This document shows positions 55,545-64,000 of a stretch of 64,000 nt of DNA, piece by piece (the first letter of the stretch is position 1; the number at the start of each line of letters is the position of its first letter). The notes beneath the pieces were generated by a model. It saw only the letters and a program-made list of their open reading frames with translations. It did not search any database and had not been told where the DNA came from. Source of the DNA: Pegoplata infirma (lineage: Eukaryota; Arthropoda; Insecta; Diptera; Anthomyiidae). The DNA is taken from contig OY992541.1 in the NCBI GenBank assembly GCA_963921195.1, positions 13,992,644 to 14,056,643 of the forward strand, given 5' to 3'. Made by a program: the position numbers and the translations under genes.

Positions 55545-57182
55545 TACAAGTTTTGTAATAGACTCTTAAAGCGTACGACGCATATCGAGCGAGATATTAG
55601 CAAAAAACTGTAAAAACCCGGTTTTTGTGACCTTTGACCTCAACATCTCAGCAAGGACACGGGTGATTTCTTGGGACTTTTTTCCCCTTATTTAGATTGC
55701 CAAAACTAAGATCTGTGCAAGTTTTCAGAGAACCTATCCGATTTTCCGCAGATTGTCCTTTTTTTCTCCTTATTTTCCTGGGCTATAAACGACTAAACCG
55801 ATTTTAACAAAACTTTTTCCATAGATAGTACTAACAGAGGCGAGAACTTTAGTCTGTATCAACTGCCACGCCTTTTGCAATGTACTGAAAGTTTTTTCTG
55901 CCATACCGTAATCACGCCTTAACTACGAACCCGATGTTGTTATAATTTTCACCACAGTTAGTAATTATTGAGGCGGAAACTATAGACACCACAAGACAAA
56001 GGCGTGAATTGACACGCCCCTTTGTAATACACTAAAATTTATTTTGGCCTGATGCGTACTCACGCGTTAACGGTGAAACCAATTTTAAGCAAATTTTCAC
56101 CACAGTTGGTACTTACCGGGGCGATCGGGCAAAGGGGCTTAAAATACCGCACCCTTTTGTATTAAATTAAAAAATATTTTTTCCTGTTTCGTAACTATAT
56201 GCCATATAAAATGCGATGAGACAAATTAAAGTAAAATGCCACATCAATTTGTAATATACAGAACGTTATTTCTAGCTTATTTGCTATCATGCAAAAACGG
56301 CTTAACCAATTCCTTTATATACTACTGCCATATTAGAACCTGAAAACAGTTAAGCCGATTTCAATGAAATTTTCAACACAAATAGTGCTATAGGCAATAT
56401 TAAACAGCGATTGATAAAAAAGGCATATAATGGCTTTTGTGAGTTAATATTGTCTGCCAGTTCCGCAAACGTGGAAAACCTGCTGAACAAATTTAATTGC
56501 AATTTTCTTTACGTGCTAACCAATAGGGGAACTATAGGTCACATGAGACCGAAATTGAACTAGATGCGTTAAATGTCACACCCACTTGAACTATTGTGAA
56601 AGTTATGTCTTTATTGAAGTTTTCACCACATAAAGTGCTAACCGAGGAGGGAACTATAGGTTCCTTTTAAAAGCCATTAAAGAAATACATTAATTTTGGG
56701 ATGGAGCGATTATTCGTTTTTTATATTTCGCTTTGCGTCGGGGTCGTAACAGTTGCCTTTTATGGTCAATATTAACTCACAAAAGTATTGCACCTGCTGG
56801 GCAATGTCTTTGGGTTCCTTTTTTGATTTGAAATCGGGAAGTTCCAAACAAGGTGCAAAAAAACGTTTTGATTTTTTTTGTTAAAAAAAACGTTTTTGAT
56901 TTTTTTGTTAAAAAAGGTTTTTATGCTGGTCGAATAACTTTTTTTGAACGGCCCGCATCACACACTCCACCCAACCAAGAAGGTTTGTTCCCATGACGGA
57001 AGAACACGTACGCACAATGTTCCCGACGCTAAGCGAAGTCGAAAAAAATCGACCAAACCTCAGGAATAGGTTTATATTCACCAGTGAAAAGTCATGAAGC
57101 AGTAGATAAACTGACTAATAAAAAACTCATTCATTATATAATATTTTTTCAACCCGGGCAACACCGGGTGCAAAACAGCTAG

Positions 57183-58335
57183 TATAGTAATATAACTTTC
57201 TATATTGCATCATATATGATAATATATAATTCTTGAGGACCCTGAGTTCGATTCCCGACTAAGTCAAGAAAAAAAATATTTTTTTTTTAATTTTTTTTTA
57301 ATCTAAATGATTTTTTAATGCGTTTTCGTTTTTCAAATTTAAAAAAAAATAAAATCCCTGAATTTTAACAAAAATATTTCAAAAATAATTATATTTTGAT
57401 ATAATTATATATTATTTAATCCGAAGAAAAAATATTTTAAAACTTTAATGTTTAACCATCAATATCTCTGGTTTTAAGAGAGCTAAAGTCCTCAGATCAA
57501 GCTCAAATCAAAGCTTTATTTGTTGCCAATAATTAAAAGTGTATTTGGTTCGAACTTATGTTAGCAATATTTTCAGATAAAATTATTTTTGTCTGAAAAA
57601 ACTTCCGAAAAAAACTTAAAACTCATTATTTGGCCGTTGGTGAGTAAAAAAGTTTATACATGTTTTATACCATTTTAAAGGTATTTTTATTAAATATACA
57701 ACGGCAGAAAGAAAATTTGGATCCGATGAAAAATGTGAAGCTCAAAGGCCAAAAACCGTTTTTACTTTAAAGCTTTATAACTTGGAAAATTAAGAGCATT
57801 GGAAGATGAAAATCATGTTGTTGAACTCAGTATTAAACCCCCTATTAGCTCAGCAAATAAACTAAAAAAAAAAAAATCACAAATTTTAGCAAAAATTTTC
57901 TAAGTCTTTTTTAAAATTGTGTTCAAATTCAAGTCGAATATAATTTGATGCAATTATATACCCGATAAGATAAACTGGATTTAATTATATATAAGTTAAA
58001 CTTGATATAATTATATATGATAAACTATTTTCTAAGTTTATTTAAAACATAGTCTTTTAAATTTGTCATTTATTAACAACGTCCGCTGGGTCAGAGGGTA
58101 GAGATTGCGATTACAAAACAGTTGGTAGCTGTTCGATTCCCCCGCCGCTCGAAGTTTTTTTTTTTTTTTAAATAAATTTTAATTATATATATTTATATCT
58201 TAATATTGAAAAAAATTGTTTGGATAAAACTTTATCAGTTCTAAAAATAGATTTTATTGTTCGGATTAAATTATATATAGTTCTAAAAATAGATTTTTTT
58301 TTCGGATAAAATTTTATCTAAAGTTTTTTGTAATA
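57183..58335. repeat. Right part of the AT-rich T-arm tandem repeat and diverged neighbours
   Basis: The interrupted unit resumes as AGTAATATAACTTTCTATAT and contains CCTGAGTTCGATTCCCGACT at about 57241. The remainder is AT-rich with ATATAATTATATAT words. A further tRNA-like segment is annotated separately. Confidence 0.6.
58081..58152 (+). other. tRNA-like segment (A and B boxes)
   Basis: GCTGGGTCAGAGGGTAGAG resembles an A-box/D-arm, and GTTCGATTCCC, 32 nt further on, is a good B-box. Stem pairing in the D and T arms is incomplete and the acceptor stem does not close, so I do not call a tRNA gene. A poly-T run of about 15 begins a few bases after it, as in pol III units. Confidence 0.4.
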
Positions 58336-58541
58336 CCCGAGTAAAAAAGATCTGATATAATCATATATGCTATTACATAATTATTTATATTTATATATGG
58401 TTATGCATTAACTTTGATATGGACATATAAGTTTATATATAGCATTGTATTTTTCCTTATTTTTTAATATAATAACATACATATTCATATCTATTTACAT
58501 ACCGATCTATATGAAATTAGATATGACATATAATGTCGGGA

Positions 58542-59191
58542 ACCCGAATAAAAAAAAGTTATATGACGCAATATTTAATTATATATGAACAGATATGCTT
58601 TTATGTAAATCCATATTAATTTTGATCCGAAAATTGGCGGATCGAATATTATACGATTATATCAAATTCTATTATTTTTGATAAAATAATATCAAATTTG
58701 ATTAAGTTTGATCCCAAAAATGGGTCTATCTAATTGTATTAAATCATATCTTATCTGTTAAAATTAGATAAATTTTTATATAATTAGATGAAATCTGGTG
58801 AATTTTTTTGGAATTTTAAACGAGAAATTAGAAATTATTTTATCAGATTGGATACATTATCAATTAGAAGAGTTTTTTTGCATTCTTCGGGACTTAGCAA
58901 ATTATTAAAAATTTGTAATTTTTTTCTAAAAGCATTTTTAAGGGATTTAAAAATTCAAAAAAATTTTTGTCTTAGAAAATTTAAAAACATTTTTTCGGAA
59001 CTTAAAAATTTTTCAAAAAAATAAAATTTCTCCTAAAAACATTTTCATTGATTTTTTTACTCCAAATGACTTTTTTACTCCGGGACTTTGGAAAATTTTC
59101 ATAAAATTTTTTAGGACTTGAAAATTTTTTAATTTTTATTTAATTGTCCGGGACTTAGAAAATTTTGAAAAATTTTTTCGGGATATAATTA
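58542..59191. repeat. 650-bp inverted repeat, left arm
   Basis: The arm runs from ACCCGAATAAAAAAAAGTTA to CGGGATATAATTA and is reverse-complementary to 59851-60500 with no net indel. I noticed two substitutions (in the AAAATTTAAAAACATT and AATTAGATGAAATC regions). The open frame at 58788-59024 and its mirror at 60057-60254 exist only because of the inverted copy. Confidence 0.9.
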
Positions 59192-59483
59192 TGAATAAAA
59201 TCATATATCTTTTTATCTGCCATATCTAAAAATTCCCGACATTATATGTCATATCTAATTTCATATAGATCGGTATGTAAATAGATATGAATATGTATGT
59301 TATTATATTAAAAAATAAGGAAAAATACAATGCTATATATAAACTTATATGTCCATATCAAAGTTAATGCATAACCATATATAAATATAAATAATTATGT
59401 AATAGCATATATGATTATATCAGATCTTTTTTACTCGGGAATTTTTAGATATGGCAGATAAAAAGATATATGATTTTATTCAT

Positions 59484-59850
59484 ACCCGAGTAAAAATTTT
59501 CTGGTCTAATCATATATAATTTGATACAATCTTATATGAGTTAATATGCCTCCGTATAAATTTATATAAAATTTTATCTATCACTTTGATACGGTTGATC
59601 CACTTTATATGGTTAGATATTGCTCCATATATGATTAGATTCGTATTTTGGTTTTGCTCATCAAATTATATAAAAATAGATATTATAAGATCAATTTGAT
59701 CTAATTAGATTTGACCAAATTCAGGATCAAATTGTATCAATTTTTATATTTTTTGATCTAAAGTAATACAATTAGATATTATTTGATACAACCATTTTAC
59801 GGATCAAATTAGATCTATTTAGTAAAATTAGCATAATATTTTTACTAGGG
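59484..59850. mobile_element. ACCCGAGTAAAAAT MITE between the long arms
   Basis: ACCCGAGTAAAAAT and ATTTTTACTAGGGT are inverted ends with one mismatch and TA-like flanks. The 367-bp interior repeats ATCAAATT / GATCTAATTAGAT words. Confidence 0.65.
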
Positions 59851-60500
59851 TAATTATATCCCGAAAAAATTTTTCAAAATTTTCTAAGTCCCGGACAATT
59901 AAATAAAAATTAAAAAATTTTCAAGTCCTAAAAAATTTTATGAAAATTTTCCAAAGTCCCGGAGTAAAAAAGTCATTTGGAGTAAAAAAATCAATGAAAA
60001 TGTTTTTAGGAGAAATTTTATTTTTTTGAAAAATTTTTAAGTTCCGAAAAAATGTTTTAAAATTTTCTAAGACAAAAATTTTTTTGAATTTTTAAATCCC
60101 TTAAAAATGCTTTTAGAAAAAAATTACAAATTTTTAATAATTTGCTAAGTCCCGAAGAATGCAAAAAAACTCTTCTAATTGATAATGTATCCAATCTGAT
60201 AAAATAATTTCTAATTTCTCGTTTAAAATTCCAAAAAAATTCACCAGATTTCATCTTATTATATAAAAATTTATCTAATTTTAACAGATAAGATATGATT
60301 TAATACAATTAGATAGACCCATTTTTGGGATCAAACTTAATCAAATTTGATATTATTTTATCAAAAATAATAGAATTTGATATAATCGTATAATATTCGA
60401 TCCGCCAATTTTCGGATCAAAATTAATATGGATTTACATAAAAGCATATCTGTTCATATATAATTAAATATTGCGTCATATAACTTTTTTTTATTCGGGT
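59851..60500. repeat. 650-bp inverted repeat, right arm
   Basis: Mirror of 58542-59191, ending CTTTTTTTTATTCGGGT. The loop between the arms is 659 bp. Confidence 0.9.
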
Positions 60501-60819
60501 ATTTTTTTTTCTTTCGTATGAAATTTTATCTTTTTTTATCCAGCTAAAAAAATCTTTTTTTTTTTTGTCTTGGTCCAATAAGATCCAACCATTTTTCAGA
60601 TGAAATTGTATCCCACCGATTAAAACTGATCTAATTAGATAAACCCACTTTTCGGATCAAATTGTATCCGTCCGGTTAAAACTGATCTAATCTTAGCGAT
60701 CCATTTTTCGGATCAGTGCTGATCTTTCAAATCTCGGATCTATCAACAGATCTGGAATAATATAAGAACATATATTGCTCCATACAAAATTTTTTACTCG
60801 GGTAGCTTAAGTTGATATA

Positions 60820-61365
60820 CAGGGTGGCGTAGAGTAATGTATATGATTTAAATTATTTTTAACTTTTTAAATATGTAATTATTTTTTTTTCAGCAATTTG
60901 TAAAGAACACTTGGGGAATTTATTGTATCAGGCTACACTATCGAACAACTAACTTAAATAATTAAATTTTTTTGAATATTGAATATTTAGTGAAATTTTT
61001 TGCCTATTTTCACTCTTAACTTAAAAACATTTATTAGCCACATTTTTTGTTTTGTGCCGTCAATATACTGTAAAAGCATAAAGAAATTTCTTTAAACACT
61101 ATTATTATACGCGCTATTTTGCTCACAAGCGATTTCAACTGGCCACCACTTTCACCCGATTTTACTGCTCCTGACTTGATCCTTAGGGGTAATTTTAAAG
61201 AACGAGCTTATGTTAGCAGTCCAAGAACTACCAAAATTTTTTTCATCGTTAAAACGAAAAAAAAAAAATCGCACTTATAATCCTTATTTTAAACGATACA
61301 AATTAAAACAAATCACCATAGCAAAAAAGTTATAAGGAATTCAAACCATACTCTGCGCCACCCTG
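60820..61365 (+). mobile_element. Mariner/Tc1-type deletion derivative, CAGGGTGGCG termini
   Basis: CAGGGTGGCGTAGAGTA and TACTCTGCGCCACCCTG are inverted ends with one difference, and TA precedes the left end. A transposase remnant lies inside, so this is an internally deleted copy of a once-autonomous element. A CTGTAAAAGCATAAAGAAA piece near 61067 is a fragment of the CCCTATTCACAC MITE. Confidence 0.82.
61137..61280 (+). pseudogene. Mariner-type transposase C-terminal fragment
   Basis: The frame reads NWPPLSPDFTAPDLILRGNF then KERAYVSSPRTT and ends at a TAA at 61278-61280. It matches the region around the third catalytic acidic residue in mariner-like DDE transposases, whose usual form is NWPPRSPDLTPCDFFLWG. 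The first two catalytic residues and the DNA-binding part are absent. Confidence 0.82.
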
Positions 61366-61410
61366 TTTAAGCAAAAAGAGATAATGAGATATTGTTGTTC
61401 TCCACAATAA

Positions 61411-61888
61411 AGGCCGTTTGCTACGATAATACTGAGTCGTAAGATTTTAGTAAACCGAAATAAAATTAAATTTGGTCTGACTGTCAAAAAATCAAACCAA
61501 TTTTTTTTTTGAATACATTGCCCTTTGCAACCATCACATTTGAAATAAAATGAAAACAGCTGTTCAGAAAAATAAATGTTAAAAAGGATTATTTGTTGCG
61601 TATTTTTTAAAAATACATTAAAATAAGAGACTTTTAAATTGATAAACTTAACTTTGTAGCTTTAGTTTTTTGTTTTTATGTTGACGTCAATTGGAGAGAA
61701 AATACATCCCTGATAAAATGAAAAGTCTCAGCTTTTAGAAATATTTCTAAAAATGACGAGTATTATACGACTGTCAAAATTTTTTCCGTATTACCGTCCG
61801 TGTCATTACATTTACACGATAACATTTTTAAATTCTATACGATTTTTTGACAGTTCATTTTACTGAGTCTAATCGTGACAAACGGCCT
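61411..61888. mobile_element. PIF/Harbinger-like MITE 1 of an abutting pair
   Basis: AGGCCGTTTGCTACGATAAT faces AATCGTGACAAACGGCCT at the right, flanked by TAA (61408-61410 and 61889-61891). ATACTGAGTCGTAAGA and its complement lie just inside. It has no coding. Confidence 0.82.
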
Positions 61889-61891
61889 TAA

Positions 61892-62234
61892 AGCCCACTT
61901 CAGACTATAATACTGAGTCGTAAGAAAAAACGTATCTTAAATAATACGAAATTTTCTCCGCTTGTCAAAAAATCTTTTAAAAAATCCTTTGCATATTTAC
62001 ACCATCACATCTTAAATATTATCAAAATAAATACAACCCTGATCTTATGAAAAGCGTATACGTTTTCTTATTTTTAGAGAAATTTCTAAAAATGAGACTA
62101 CGTATCCGCTTGTCATTTTTCAATCCGTATTTCTCTTGGTTTTATACCGATTTGTGTTTACACCATACTATTTTATAGGTTTTACACAAAATTTTGACAG
62201 ATATTATTACAAATATTATGGTCTGAAGCCACCT
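61892..62234. mobile_element. PIF/Harbinger-like MITE 2 of an abutting pair
   Basis: AGCCCACTTCAGACTATAAT faces ATTATGGTCTGAAGCCACCT at the right. It shares the TAA at 61889-61891 with its neighbour and has TAA again at 62235-62237. It shares the subterminal TAATACTGAGTCGTAAGA with MITE 1, so the two are related families. Confidence 0.8.
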
Positions 62235-62237
62235 TAA

Positions 62238-62618
62238 GGAACATATTAAAGTTCAACACACGTTTGAAAATACTTTTAGCAAGATTTATTTTTATTAAAA
62301 TGGTAGATCGATTTTTTTTAGAATTCTTAATATCTAAAAAGGGTTTTCGATGTAAGCAATTATCAAGCTGGTTACCAATATGCTCTTAATACCGTTACTG
62401 TTTCAAGTGCCTTTCAACTGGAACAACTTAACCGGATTTCTTTTTTTGTATTCAAAATTTAATGTTTCTACTAGATTTCCGCAGGAACATTCAAGAACTT
62501 AAATAAATCATTAAAGGATGATGTTCGATTGTTAGTTTGTAACAAAATCTATAGAAAAAATGTTGATTTCGATAACTGCGACTTTTACCGTTAGCCAGCC
62601 GCGGATATAACAATTAAT
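62238..62618. other. No feature recognised
   Basis: AT-rich DNA without repeats, TIRs or coding signal that I can identify. Confidence 0.4.
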
Positions 62619-62626
62619 ATACATAC

Positions 62627-63076
62627 TAGAGATGGGCGCTGGTCACGTGATTTGCGTGATTCACGTGAATCACGCGTGAGTGTGAGTGATTTTCATTTCA
62701 ATCACGTGATTGTGAGTGAGTGTGAGTTGAAAAAAAATCTGAGTGCGTGATTAGTGAGTGAGTCATTTAGTTTTTGCGTGATTAGATTTTTTGATTTGCA
62801 CAATTTTTTTTTAATTTTTTGTAAAAAATTTTTTTTTGGATTTTTTTTTCTTTTTGGTAAGAAAATTTTATTGCGTGAGTAGATTTTACGTGACTCACGC
62901 GTGAGCGTGATTGAATCTGGCGTAAGTCACGCGTGATCGTGAGTAAGTTTTTTTATTACTCACGTGAATGTGAGTGAGCGTGAGTAAAAAAAAATTCCGT
63001 GAGTGATTAGTGAATGATTTGATTATTTTTTGCGTGAGTGAGTGTAAGTCAAAATCCACTCACGCGCCCATCTCTA
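62627..63076. mobile_element. hAT-like MITE, GTGAGTGAG-word family, copy 1
   Basis: TAGAGATGGGCGC and GCGCCCATCTCTA are perfect 13-bp TIRs flanked by the 8-bp duplication ATACATAC (62619-62626 and 63077-63084). The element is almost wholly CACGTGATT, GTGAGTGAGTGTGAG and CACGCGTGAGCGTGA words around a T-rich core. Confidence 0.95.
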
Positions 63077-63130
63077 ATACATACTGTCAGATTTTTTTTA
63101 TGTCAAACAAAAATTATTTGCTATTCGGTG

Positions 63131-63558
63131 TAGAGATGGGCGCTGGTCACGTGATTTGCGTGATTCACGTGAATCACGCGCGAGTGTAAGTGATTTTCAT
63201 TTCAATCACGTGATTGTGAGTGAGTGTGAGTTGAAAAAAAATATGAGTGAGTGATTAGTGAGTGAGTCATTTATATTTTGCCTAATTTTTTTTTTCATTT
63301 TTTGTAAAAATTTTTTTTTTGGAGTTTTTTTTTTTTGTTTTGGTAAGAAAATTTTATTGCGTGAGTAGATTTTGAGTGACTCACGCGTGAGCGTGATTGA
63401 ATCTGGCGTGAGTCACGCGTGAGCGTGAGTAAGATTTTTATTACTTACGTGAATAGTGAGTGAGCGTGAGTAAAAAAAAAATTGCGTGAGTGATTCGATT
63501 ATTTTTTGCGTGAGCGTGAGTGAGTGTGAGTCAAAATCCACTCACGCGCCCATCTCTA
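63131..63558. mobile_element. hAT-like MITE, GTGAGTGAG-word family, copy 2
   Basis: It has the same TIRs as copy 1, flanked by its own duplication ATTCGGTG (63123-63130 and 63559-63566). Only 54 bp separate the two elements, and different duplications prove two independent insertions. Orientation is the same and identity is high. Confidence 0.95.
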
Positions 63559-63602
63559 ATTCGGTGTAATTTTTATGATCTCAATAGTACTCAATAGTAC
63601 AT

Positions 63603-63874
63603 ATCGCTCCTTTACTTGTATAGTGTCACAACTCAAAATATTTGATTTTGCAGAAAACACGTTTAAAGTTTACTATTGAAACTGGTTTTTAATTGAAAAA
63701 GGCCGGTACATAGAAAATGTAATAATGGCGTGTACTCTTCTCAAACGGTGAGTTTAAAAGATATTAAAACGAATTTTTGACACAATATAAAGTACGATAT
63801 AACAAATAATTCTGCATCATTAACTCAAAAAACGCATGTTTTGAGTTATGACACTATACAAGTAAAGGAGCGAT
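63603..63874. mobile_element. ATATCGCTC palindromic MITE, uninterrupted copy
   Basis: ATCGCTCCTTTACTTGTATAG is inverted at the right (CTATACAAGTAAAGGAGCGAT), continuing through TGTCACAACTCAAAA. At 272 bp this is the reference copy for the interrupted members at 21200, 32296 and 37637. Confidence 0.88.
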
Positions 63875-64000
63875 ATTATCAGGAGCTAGGCATGCACCTC
63901 AGACACTCAAACATTAGTTGTCTGGATTAATAGAATGAAGGTTGAATGAGGAATTGAAAGAAAAGGCTTTTTGTTTCTAAAAAAAAAAACACTTTTATAT

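Larger units (their letters stand above)
53205..57182 (+). mobile_element. Non-autonomous Helitron 2
   Basis: The element begins TCCCTATTAATATTATAAAT and ends GCAAAACAGCTAG, inserted between A53204 and T57183. The 3' hairpin ACCCGG / CCGGGT lies at 57152-57169, 13 nt from the end. It shares both ends, the ACGCTAAGCGAAGTCG 3' region and the internal 160-bp units with Helitron 1 in opposite orientation. A repeat resembling 9340-9480 is inserted near 56700-56955, a MITE at 55298-55544, and a block of unknown origin lies around 54880-55780. No Rep/helicase coding is seen. Confidence 0.9.
58336..60797. repeat. Complex of nested inverted repeats bounded by CCCGAGTAAAAA
   Basis: TACCCGAGTAAAAAAGATCT at the left and TTTTTTACTCGGGTA at the right bound a 2.46-kb block made of inverted pairs: 207-bp arms (58336-58542 / 59233-59439), 650-bp arms (58542-59191 / 59851-60500) and 47-bp arms (59191-59237 / 59437-59483). 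CCCGAGTAAAA-like ends with adjacent TA recur at 59484, 59840 and 60786, suggesting TA-targeting MITEs nested in one another. It has no coding content. Confidence 0.85.

Noticed and set aside
58788..59024. Open frame repeated on the minus strand at 60057-60254
   Set aside because: Its apparent conservation comes only from the 650-bp inverted repeat; composition is that of AT-rich non-coding DNA.

Overview
The window is AT-rich, gene-poor nuclear DNA that is almost entirely built from transposable elements (TEs). I infer a higher fly (cyclorrhaphan, perhaps calyptrate Diptera). The reasons are the intact I-group/LOA-like LINEs, abundant hAT, Tc1/mariner and PIF/Harbinger-type MITEs, Helitrons whose 160-bp repeats have a character common in insect genomes, and dispersed GTCCGTCTGTC-bearing repeats. 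The species cannot be named from sequence alone. I found no convincing host protein-coding exon, no rRNA gene, no intact tRNA gene and no CRISPR array.

Layout. 1-3276: a LINE with a long intact reading frame, cut by the window edge. 3290-6185: a minisatellite interrupted by a minus-strand Helitron, which itself carries a 350-bp LINE fragment and a PIF-like MITE. 6365-7375: a TA-flanked MITE. 8280-18366: two tandem copies of a GCCGATTT-rich repeat, the second swollen by nested insertions including a second LINE (14585-17416, minus strand, 11-bp target duplication). 18694-23010: more MITEs around a TE-poor stretch near 19.9-20.7 kb. 23986-26421: a MITE with other elements nested inside it. 26.9-38.9 kb: many MITEs. 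38.9-41.9 kb: degenerate DNA with a hammerhead-ribozyme-like motif (40469-40509, minus), probably a Penelope-like relic. 42.7-50.5 kb: MITEs. 51.3-52.1 kb: a broken Tc1-like element. 52.1-58.3 kb: an AT-rich tandem repeat carrying tRNA T-arm-like motifs, interrupted by a 4-kb Helitron (53205-57182). 58336-60797: nested perfect or near-perfect inverted repeats (650-, 207- and 47-bp arms). 60.8-63.9 kb: a mariner-like relic, two abutting PIF-like MITEs, two GTGAG-rich hAT MITEs 54 bp apart and a palindromic MITE.

How the parts relate. The autonomous-type coding capacity seen is the LINE (endonuclease remnant, reverse transcriptase, RNase H, zinc knuckle). Everything else is non-autonomous and would have depended on transposases encoded elsewhere. 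Many boundaries are fixed by target-site duplications (8 bp for hAT-like, TA for Tc1/mariner-like, TWA for PIF-like, A^T for Helitrons) or by paralogous empty sites inside the window, so insertion order can be read directly. The most unusual general pattern is that many unrelated MITE families here are each filled with their own short reiterated word, on both strands.
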